This document shows, piece after piece, positions 1 through 5,665 of a DNA stretch of 20,728 bases. The position numbers and the translations under genes are program-made. The DNA comes from Jatrophihabitans sp035642535 (GTDB lineage Bacteria > Actinomycetota > Actinomycetes > Mycobacteriales > Jatrophihabitantaceae), in the NCBI GenBank assembly GCA_035642535.1, contig DASQSE010000066.1, positions 1 through 20,728 of the forward strand, read 5' to 3'. The notes under the pieces are model-generated. The model searched no databases. It worked only from the letters and a program-made list of their open reading frames with translations, and was not told where the DNA came from. How positions within the stretch are numbered: the stretch's first letter is position 1; each line of letters starts with the position of its first letter.

Positions 1-1049
1 AATAGCGATGCCTTCGCGGCCGCGTGGCCAAGTACGTACGTCGCCGCACCGGTGAAACCTGGAGCATCCAAGGTGGCGGCCGCGGTGACGAACAACCCAA
101 CATGGGCGATAGTCGAATACGCGAGCAGCCGCTTGAAGTGACGTTCGGCGAGGCACATGACGGCGCCAACCAGCGCGGTGAGTGTGCCCAGCACGAGGAA
201 GGCCGGTCGGAGCTTGTCCTCCGGTAGCACGCCCGCGAAGGTCGTCCAGTAAACCCGGTAGACGCCGTACACCCCGAGTTCCACCATGACGCCCGAGAAC
301 AGCACGCAGACCGGCGTGGGCGCGACGGCGTGCGCATCGGCCAACCAGAAATGGAACGGAGCGACCGCCGCCTTCACCAGCCAGCCTGTGCTGACCAGCA
401 CGAAACCAATCACGACTAGCGCATCGAGGTGCCCCGCCTGCAACGCCTGTCCAAGCTGGGCGAGACCGAGCTGACCGGTGCGGGAGTACAGGACGCCGAT
501 CCCAGTGAGGGTGAGGTAGGCGCCGAGCGAGTTGACGATGCCGAAGTTCAGCCCGCCTTGCACGGAGGTCGGATCGCCGACCTTGAACCCGGTCAGCGCG
601 AACGCTGCCGCGCCCATTAGCTCGAAGAAGACGAACATGTCGAACAGGTCGCCGGTCAGGCAGAAGCCCGTCATGCCGGCAAGAAACAACAGCATGAGCG
701 TGTGGAAGTGTCCCTCGGCGCCCTGCATGTGCCGCCAGCCGAACATCAACCCAACCGCAGTGAGTACCGCGGCGAGCAGCGCGGTGCCCGCTCCGATCCG
801 ATCGACGATGAGCACGATGCCCACGCTGTGCCCGTGCACCGGCGTCCAGTGGCCGAGCCAGGTGACAACTCGGCCGCCGCCGGTGTCCGAGAAGAGCAGC
901 GCGTCGAAGACCACCGTTGCCGCGGCGGCCAGCAGGGCGGTGGCGTCGATGATCGCGCGCGGCAGCAGCGACCCGAGCGGCAGCAGGAGGCAGGCGCCCA
1001 GGATGGGGACCGTGATGGCCAGTGGCGCCACGATGGCGACATCGCTCAT
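1..1049 (-). CDS. mnhD: Mrp/Mnh Na+/H+ antiporter subunit D (partial, C-terminus outside window)
   Basis: Proton-translocating, NuoN/NuoM-like membrane subunit of a multisubunit cation/proton antiporter. I translated the minus strand from ATG at 1049; it stays open for 349 codons to the window edge. The family hallmarks are visible: an acidic residue in a membrane helix (FFELMGA, Glu143), the lysine helix VKAAVAPFHFWL (Lys226), and the later HFKRLLAYSTIAH segment (Lys306, His316). Hydrophobic helices fill the rest. The start lies 6 bases after the mnhC stop, with a GAGG sequence upstream as a possible ribosome site. Full-length MnhD is about 490-500 residues, so roughly a third is missing. 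It could be annotated as a MrpA N-terminal-like protein instead; the order E-F-G-(D)-B-C-D favours MnhD. Confidence 0.9.
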   Translation of the reverse strand, partial: MSDVAIVAPLAITVPILGACLLLPLGSLLPRAIIDATALLAAAATVVFDALLFSDTGGGRVVTWLGHWTPVHGHSVGIVLIVDRIGAGTALLAAVLTAVGLMFGWRHMQGAEGHFHTLMLLFLAGMTGFCLTGDLFDMFVFFELMGAAAFALTGFKVGDPTSVQGGLNFGIVNSLGAYLTLTGIGVLYSRTGQLGLAQLGQALQAGHLDALVVIGFVLVSTGWLVKAAVAPFHFWLADAHAVAPTPVCVLFSGVMVELGVYGVYRVYWTTFAGVLPEDKLRPAFLVLGTLTALVGAVMCLAERHFKRLLAYSTIAHVGLFVTAAATLDAPGFTGAATYVLGHAAAKASL

Positions 1050-1055
1050 GGATGA

Positions 1056-1403
1056 TCAGCCTCGGAGCGCGCCGAGTTCGTCCGGGTTGATGGTGCGGTG
1101 CCGCTTCGCGATCTGGATCGCCAGGGCGAGCAGCAGCGAGGTGATCGTCGCCGACACCACGATGTCGGTCAGACACATCGCCTGCACCACAGGGTCGACG
1201 ACGCGTTTGGTGGGCGCGGACGTCGATCCGAAGACCGGGGCCGGGGAGTGCCGCTGGTAACCCACGGAGAGCAACAGCACGTAGGTACCCGCCTGCGCAA
1301 CGGCCAGGCAGACCACCGAGTGCACGAGGTTGCGGCTGGCGACGATTCCGGCCGAGCCCATGAGAAGCAATGCGCCGGCCACGAGGTAGCCGTAGATGCT
1401 CAC
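1056..1403 (-). CDS. mnhC: Mrp/Mnh antiporter subunit C (NuoK-like)
   Basis: Small three-helix membrane subunit homologous to NuoK, 115 residues, the usual MnhC size. Its GTG start (1403) overlaps the TGA of the preceding mnhB gene as GTGA, so translation is probably coupled. Visible features are the N-terminal helix around YGYLVAGALLLMGSAGI, the second helix with VCLAVAQAGTYVLLLSVGY, and the C-terminal segment DPVVQAMCLTDIVVSATITS, which matches the conserved DPLPQALVLTAIVI-type motif of MnhC. A longer upstream extension of the frame lies inside mnhB and is not needed. It would assemble with the other Mnh subunits in the cytoplasmic membrane. Confidence 0.92.
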   Translation of the reverse strand: MSIYGYLVAGALLLMGSAGIVASRNLVHSVVCLAVAQAGTYVLLLSVGYQRHSPAPVFGSTSAPTKRVVDPVVQAMCLTDIVVSATITSLLLALAIQIAKRHRTINPDELGALRG

Positions 1404-2137
1404 GGTCCTCGGCCGCCGAGCAGTATCGCCTGGTCGAGGAACTTGGCGATGAGCACGATAATCCCGCTGGCGACTTCGAGACCGACCGCGCCGTTCAGCA
1501 GCGGGATCGTGCCGGCGGAGAACAGCCCTCCGAAGCTGCCCTGGCCGATCGTGTTGAGCAAGAACGCCGAGGCCGAAACGACGCCGACGATCCCAATGCA
1601 TGCGAAGGCGGCCGCGCCGAGGGCCTCACCCGCCTCGAACAGCGGGATCGGTCGCAGCCGCTCGAGAGCGCGGTAGGAGCCGGCGACGTAGAGCAGATGC
1701 ACACCGGACGCGACGACCACCCCGCCCTGGAAGCCGCCGCCGGGCGTGACGTGCCCATGGGTGACCACGTCGGCGCCGATCACTAGGACCAGAGGCAGCA
1801 TCACGTAGCCGAGCAGCCGGGTCGGTTCGAGCACCCGCGCATGCGGCGACGGGCCGCTCTCCCGCTCGTCGCCGGCCGGGCGCAGCAACGCGGCCACCCC
1901 GACCACCGACGCCAGCAAGATGATCTCCTCACCGAGCGTGTCCAGCGAGCGCTGGTCGAAATTGACCGATCCGACGGCGTTGGCTGTGGCGTGATGGACG
2001 GCAGCGCGGATCGCCATGTCGCGATAGGGATGGAAGGTGCTCCCGAATGAGGGCATGCCGACGAATGCGATCACCAGGCACGTGCCGATCGCGAGCGCAC
2101 CGATCGCGAACAGCCAGATCCGCACGGTCCGATTCAT
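1400..2137 (-). CDS. mnhB: Mrp antiporter MbhE-like domain fused to MnhB
   Basis: Membrane subunit of 245 residues. Residues about 1-90 resemble the MbhE module, which in classical systems is part of the MrpA C-terminus: a helix, then ANAVGSVNFDQRSLDTLGEE followed by a second helix. Residues about 105-245 are MnhB/MbhF-like, with a helix, the motif GHVTPGGGFQGGVV and further helices. A stand-alone MnhB is usually about 140 residues, so this is a two-domain version. ATG at 2137 overlaps the TGA of the upstream small gene (ATGA), and its own TGA overlaps the mnhC start, so it sits in a translationally coupled chain. Confidence is high for family, moderate for the exact domain boundary. Confidence 0.88.
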   Translation of the reverse strand: MNRTVRIWLFAIGALAIGTCLVIAFVGMPSFGSTFHPYRDMAIRAAVHHATANAVGSVNFDQRSLDTLGEEIILLASVVGVAALLRPAGDERESGPSPHARVLEPTRLLGYVMLPLVLVIGADVVTHGHVTPGGGFQGGVVVASGVHLLYVAGSYRALERLRPIPLFEAGEALGAAAFACIGIVGVVSASAFLLNTIGQGSFGGLFSAGTIPLLNGAVGLEVASGIIVLIAKFLDQAILLGGRGP

Positions 2138-2370
2138 CGCCCGCCTCGGACCTTGCTCACCGTGAGCATGACGACGAGCGGCACGACCACCGTCCCGACC
2201 GCCAACTGGCTGAGCGCAACGTCCGGCGCCTGCAGCACGAGGAACAGCACGCTCAGCGCGAGGCCGAACACCGACAACGTGATCGCCTGCCGGCTCGGTT
2301 CGTGCGTCAGTACCACCGCGGCACCGGCCAACAGGACGAGCGTGAGCGCCAGCGCGACGACGACCGTCAT
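2134..2370 (-). CDS. Small MbhD-like (DUF4040) Mrp subunit
   Basis: A 78-residue membrane protein with three predicted helices. The segment VLQAPDVALSQLAVGTVVVP is the recognisable signature of the MbhD/DUF4040 module, normally found inside the C-terminal half of MrpA. ATG at 2370 was chosen because a GGAGG ribosome site lies about 6 bases upstream, between it and the mnhG stop. The longer open frame upstream to 2637 is only a shadow of mnhG. Together with the MbhE part of the next gene it supplies the pieces of MrpA C-terminus that a split system needs. The assignment is from motif and position. Confidence 0.85.
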   Translation of the reverse strand: MTVVVALALTLVLLAGAAVVLTHEPSRQAITLSVFGLALSVLFLVLQAPDVALSQLAVGTVVVPLVVMLTVSKVRGGR

Positions 2371-2389
2371 CGAGTACCTCCGAAGCGCA

Positions 2390-2698
2390 TCACTGCGGTC
2401 CCTCGCCGATAACGAGGTGACGCTGCTGGGCCTCGACGCGACCGATCGCGGACTCCAGCACGGGCCCGGACAGCGCAAGCAGCACGACGATGAGGATGTC
2501 GAGGCCCGCCGTGATTCCCCAGCCGTTCGACACCACCAGCGCGGCACCGAACAGTGGCGCCCCGACCGAAGTGATGGGGGCCAGATAGTGCAGTTTCGCG
2601 AAGGTGCTGCGCAGCACGATGGCGCCGACGACCGCACCCACGGTGACCATCAGCGACGTCGCCAGCACGACGTCCGCAGCCACCATCCGGCCGGTCAC
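2390..2698 (-). CDS. mnhG: Mrp/Mnh antiporter subunit G
   Basis: Three-helix membrane subunit of 102 residues, typical for MnhG/PhaG. It has the family pattern of a first helix, then a conserved stretch (LRSTFAKLHYLAPITSVGAP, equivalent to the R-x-D-x-x-x-R-x-H-A-x-T-x-x-x-x-G region), then two more helices. The start is GTG at 2698, which overlaps the mnhF TGA as GTGA. It belongs to the same coupled operon as mnhE and mnhF. Its precise role in the complex is structural; no catalytic residues are expected. Confidence 0.9.
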   Translation of the reverse strand: MTGRMVAADVVLATSLMVTVGAVVGAIVLRSTFAKLHYLAPITSVGAPLFGAALVVSNGWGITAGLDILIVVLLALSGPVLESAIGRVEAQQRHLVIGEGPQ

Positions 2699-2949
2699 GC
2701 CCGGGGCCCCAGCAGTCGGGTGAAGACGAGCGTGCCCGCGATGCTCAGTGCGGCGAGCACGAGCGGCACGATGAGGTAGCTGGGCTGGTTCATCGCCTGG
2801 GCGAACGCGGTCAGCACGAGTACGGCCAGCGCCCCAAACATCTGCAGGCCGACCAGTCGACGCACCGCGTCACCGCGGGCGGCGACCCAGAGCATCGGGA
2901 TCAATCCCAGCGCAATCAGTACCGCGCAGGCCGCCAGCCAGGGATTCAT
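2695..2949 (-). CDS. mnhF: Mrp/Mnh antiporter subunit F
   Basis: Three-helix membrane protein of 84 residues (MnhF/PhaF type). The first helix follows MNPW, the middle segment ARGDAVRRLVGLQMFGALAV matches the family GPT-x-x-D-R-x-x-x-x-x pattern loosely, and a third helix precedes the basic C-terminus. ATG at 2949 overlaps the mnhE TGA as ATGA, which decides the start over the longer upstream frame that shadows mnhE. It is coupled to mnhG downstream. Confidence 0.88.
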   Translation of the reverse strand: MNPWLAACAVLIALGLIPMLWVAARGDAVRRLVGLQMFGALAVLVLTAFAQAMNQPSYLIVPLVLAALSIAGTLVFTRLLGPRA

Positions 2950-3434
2950 CGCCGCACCACCTCGATCATCGACGAGCCGCTTCGGCGGCTCAGCTCGTGT
3001 ACGAGCAACTCCCCTGTGTCGTCGTCGGCGTGCAGGACATAGGTGCCCGGCGTGGCGGAGAGGAGGAAGGCGGCAGCGGCGCGCCGGGACGTCGGTTGAA
3101 CCTCGGCGCCGGCCGCCACCGGGATTCGCACCAGCCGGCCCTCGTCCGGCAGGCGGCCGATCAGCTTGCGCCACGGCAACGCCAGGATCGCTACCGTGTC
3201 GATCGCGATGGCAACCGGCAGTCGGGCCAGCCACGCCGACGCACGATGCGGGTAATGCCACTTCGCCGCCAGCGCGCGCCGCGCGATGGCGGCCATGACA
3301 CCACACATGAAGGCAAGTGGCGTTGCGACGATCAGGTCGGCTGGGTCGACCGAGGAGAGCGTGAGCGACCACACGCCGAGGGCAGCCGCCCACCAGAAGA
3401 CGATCTCAGCTACGAGGGCAACCGTTTTCCGCAT
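2946..3434 (-). CDS. mnhE: Mrp/Mnh antiporter subunit E
   Basis: Membrane subunit of 162 residues, normal for MnhE. Two N-terminal helices (residues about 5-28 and 33-52) are followed by a helix near AWLARLPVAIAIDTVAIL and a cytoplasmic C-terminal domain. That domain contains the SATPGTYVLHAD segment, equivalent to the SLTPGT-x-x-x-x motif of MnhE, and ends with LLVHELSRRSGS. ATG at 3434 is 5 bases after the stop of the hemerythrin-like gene. No strong ribosome site is seen there, so coupling to that gene is likely. It is the first antiporter gene of the operon. Confidence 0.92.
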   Translation of the reverse strand: MRKTVALVAEIVFWWAAALGVWSLTLSSVDPADLIVATPLAFMCGVMAAIARRALAAKWHYPHRASAWLARLPVAIAIDTVAILALPWRKLIGRLPDEGRLVRIPVAAGAEVQPTSRRAAAAFLLSATPGTYVLHADDDTGELLVHELSRRSGSSMIEVVRR

Positions 3435-3439
3435 CGGCG

Positions 3440-4000
3440 TCAGCTGCTGATCAGATCCTTCGCGCGGTCCATCATCGCGGCAAACGGTCCCGCGGCGAGG
3501 TTGGCTGCGCGCGATTCCACGCCCGAGTGCGGGTGCGTCGGCGCCGTCTTCTCGGCCAGTTCCGCGGCCTTCCTCATCCGGTGCAGCTGCTTCTCATCGA
3601 GCTCGGCGGACAGCTTGCTGAACTCCTCCATCTCCTCCGCCTCCGCGTGCGCGATCACATCGTGGCGGAAGCTGCTGAACATCTCCTCGAACTCCGGCGA
3701 ATCGACGTCCAGCTTCTCCAGCTCGGCGAGCACCTCTTTCGCCTCTCGCTCCTCCTCCAGCCGCGCGGCGACGACGACGTTCCCGTCGTCGAGTTCGGAC
3801 TTCGCGCGTGGGTGGACGATCTCCTCCTCGGCCGTCTCGTGAACTGCGAGCAACCGGCGCAGGTCTGCAAAGTTCTGCTTGCGCTGCTCACCCGTGGTCG
3901 CGGTGACCTGAGTGAACAGGCCCTTGATTTCCTCGTGCTGACTCTTCAGGAACTCGACAACATCCGCAGCGCTGTCGATCTTGACGTTTCGTCCCATCAT
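3440..4000 (-). CDS. Hemerythrin HHE-domain protein heading the Mrp operon
   Basis: A 186-residue cytoplasmic helical protein with a hemerythrin-like HHE fold (residues about 10-135), which normally binds a di-iron centre through His and Glu. Candidate ligands are His22 (SQHEEI), His54 and Glu58 (AVHETAEEE), His63, His117 (IAHAEAEE) and Glu121/122. The C-terminal 50 residues are less conserved. ATG at 4000 has AGGGAG about 5 bases upstream; a second ATG follows directly. The gene ends 5 bases before mnhE, so it is probably co-transcribed with the antiporter. The family includes oxygen, NO and redox-stress proteins; which applies here cannot be told from the sequence. Confidence 0.88.
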   Translation of the reverse strand: MMGRNVKIDSAADVVEFLKSQHEEIKGLFTQVTATTGEQRKQNFADLRRLLAVHETAEEEIVHPRAKSELDDGNVVVAARLEEEREAKEVLAELEKLDVDSPEFEEMFSSFRHDVIAHAEAEEMEEFSKLSAELDEKQLHRMRKAAELAEKTAPTHPHSGVESRAANLAAGPFAAMMDRAKDLISS

Positions 4001-4080
4001 GGCGGCTCCCTGGTTCGGCGGGCGGTCGGACTGTCCGTCCCGTCGCGCGGGTTCGGCGATACGGCACGGTTGGTGATCTC

Positions 4081-4106
4081 ATACCCGCTCGGATACGTCC
4101 TCACAC
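4081..4106 (-). promoter_or_regulatory. Candidate SigB/SigF-type stress promoter for the hemerythrin-mnh operon
   Basis: On the minus strand, GTGT, a 16-base spacer and GGGTAT resemble the actinobacterial general-stress sigma consensus (GNNT, 14-16 bases, GGGTAT/C). The -10-like hexamer lies about 80 bases upstream of the hemerythrin ATG, which gives a reasonable leader. This is a motif match by eye in GC-rich DNA, so a chance match is possible. Confidence 0.4.
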
Positions 4107-4203
4107 GGCTAGGCCTGCCGTCGGCGCTGATAACCCGCCGGCCCGCTGAACAGCACTGAAGAGCACGGCGTCCCGCCCGCCAGGCGTATCTGATCGCACG
4201 CGC

Positions 4204-5003
4204 GGCGCTGTTGCGTTGACGTTCGCCGGGACGTGCCTGACCCGGTCGATCTGCCTGGCGTAGGTCAGAGCGATGTCGCGAGCTCGTTGAACGCGACTCG
4301 GACCCGATCAACGACCGGCAGGTCGGCAGTGATTGCGTAGTGGCCGCGGCGCAGGTGCTGCACGAAGGCGTGCCCGGCCGCGATGGTGCGGGCAGACGCG
4401 AGGCGTTTGAGTCCGCGCATCGGCCGTAGCCGTGCCTTGAGCCGGCCGTGATCGGCCTCCACAGCGCTGGCGTACTGCTCGGTGACATGCCGCGCAGCGG
4501 GCACCAGCTCGCCGAGCAGCCGCGGGTAGACCGGCGCCCGGTCGGTGGTGATCTCGACCGGCGAGAGCCCGGAGCGCGGCGCGCGGGTGAAGAACCGCCG
4601 GGCCGATACGGCGTCGCGCCGGGTCGAGACCAGCACGTCGATGACCTGCCCGTGCTGGTCGACCGCGCGGTAGATGTAGGTCCAGCAGCGGGCGACTTTG
4701 AGGTAGGTCTCGTCGACGAACCAGCGATCACCGGTCCCGGGCCGGACGGGAGGCGTCGATGAACTCCGGCGTGAAGGTCTGCAGCCACCGACAGATCGTG
4801 ACGTGATCGACGGCGATGCCGCGCTCGGCCAGCAGTTCCTCGAGGTCACGGTAGGACAGGCCGTAGCGCAGATACCAGCGCACCGCCACCGCGATCACCC
4901 GACGCGGGAATCGATACCCCCGGCCGGCGCAGACGACGACAACCTCGAGATGACCACCCGATCAGTGTCTCGCCACCGGCACCGCGGCCAACGCAACAGT
5001 GCC
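4204..5003 (-). mobile_element. IS6-family insertion sequence, 800 bp
   Basis: The ends are inverted repeats: GGCGCTGTTGCGTTG at 4204-4218 and its partner GGCACTGTTGCGTTG reading inward from 5003 to 4989 (14 of 15 match). They share the GGC-x-CTGTTGC core of the IS6 family (IS26, IS6100). The 800-bp length and single transposase on the minus strand also fit. The 8 bases flanking each end (gcacgcgc and ggtcgtcg) do not match, so no target duplication is seen. This suggests rearrangement after insertion, or decay. The right end touches a truncated PPOX-type gene. Confidence 0.85.
4265..4947 (-). pseudogene. IS6-family DDE transposase, frameshifted
   Basis: Two frames together make an IS6 transposase. 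The N-terminal frame (about 4947 down to 4740) reads YRFPRRVIAVAVRWYLRYGL, then SYRDLEELLAERGI and VDHVTICRWLQTFTPEFIDA, and stops at TGA just after RPARDR. The catalytic part continues in another frame from GDRWFVDETY (first Asp), through ITTDRAPVYP (second Asp) and VEADHGRLKARLRPM (Glu), to TGA at 4265. About 4-5 bases appear missing at the junction near 4745. No ATG or GTG start is present in the N-terminal frame before an in-frame TGA. The DDE residues survive, but no full-length protein can be made as read. Confidence 0.82.
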
Positions 5004-5370
5004 GGTCGTCGGGCGTGCGCCGGCCATCCGGCCGGACGGGCAGTTGCAGAGCAACCCGATCTGGTAGGAGTGGGAACGGCAACACATCAAGGTCAGCCAG
5101 ACGAGGGCGCGGCAGAAGATGCGCAATCTGGAGCACGATCCGCACGACCCCCGCACGTCGCATTATCGGTTGCCGACCTGAGCAACCCGTATCGCTATGT
5201 CGAGGTTCCGTGCTGTGGTCGACGACCCAGATTGCGAGTTCATCGATCACCTTCCCGAGCGCTATCTCGGCGTTCGCCCCTACCCCGAACACCAACCCGG
5301 CACGAGCGGGTCATCGTCTTCATCAGGGTCTACATCAGGCCGACCGGGTGCGTCCGCCATGGCAGCCTGA
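5004..5370 (+). pseudogene. Remnant of an F420-dependent PPOX-class (pyridoxamine oxidase-like) enzyme
   Basis: Pieces of a split-barrel flavin/F420-binding protein can be read across three frames: IRPDGQLQSNPIW then an in-frame TAG (5065), EWERQHIKVSQTRARQKMRN, then PHVALSVADLSNPYRYVEV, then RAVVDDPDCEFIDHLPERYL and GVRPYPEHQPG, and finally ERVIVFIRVYIRP. This order matches the roughly 130-residue actinobacterial family. At least three frameshifts and one stop are present. The first 25-30 residues are absent and the homology begins immediately after the right inverted repeat of the IS6 element, so the insertion or an associated deletion probably removed them. I did not find the missing N-terminus on the other side of the IS. 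Confidence 0.8.
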
Positions 5371-5413
5371 TGGCGTTGAAGCCGCAGCAGCCGGTCACCG
5401 GCGCACAGCCACG

Positions 5414-5665
5414 TCAGTAGTACGAGGGGCGTGGGCCGACGGTGTGGCCGACCCCGCTGGCGATCGCCAGCACCGCACCGATGATGAAAGCGACGATGCC
5501 CAGGCTCCACAGCACGGGGACCCCGGATACGAATCCGATGCCCAGCAGAACCACACCGAGGACGATCCTGTTGACGTCCTTATCCGAGCAGCCCGGCCAT
5601 CGTGCTGCGGCGGTGCGCGGGGCGTGCCGTATTTGGCTTCTCCCCAAGACGGGTAGGTCACTCAC
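5414..5665 (-). CDS. DUF6131-like small membrane protein, start uncertain
   Basis: The C-terminal 51 residues read RIVLGVVLLGIGFVSGVPVL, then WSLGIVAFIIGAVL and a tail ending GPRPSYY. Two hydrophobic helices and the basic/aromatic tail are typical of actinobacterial DUF6131 proteins of about 50 residues. The expected Met just before RIVLG is not there (codons GTC AAC AGG ATC), and the only in-frame standard start found upstream is GTG at 5665, which adds 32 unlike residues and lies back to back with the aconitase start. The family call is reasonable; the start is not settled and the gene may be damaged. No function is known for the family. Confidence 0.5.
   Translation of the reverse strand: MSDLPVLGRSQIRHAPRTAAARWPGCSDKDVNRIVLGVVLLGIGFVSGVPVLWSLGIVAFIIGAVLAIASGVGHTVGPRPSYY

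Noticed and set aside
4740..4760. Programmed frameshifting to make the IS transposase
   Set aside because: IS6-family transposases are normally single-frame, there is no slippery run at the junction, and bases appear to be missing relative to the family.
5065..5067. The in-frame TAG of the PPOX remnant as a recoded amber codon
   Set aside because: The gene also has at least three frameshifts and lacks its N-terminus; no pyrrolysine genes are seen.
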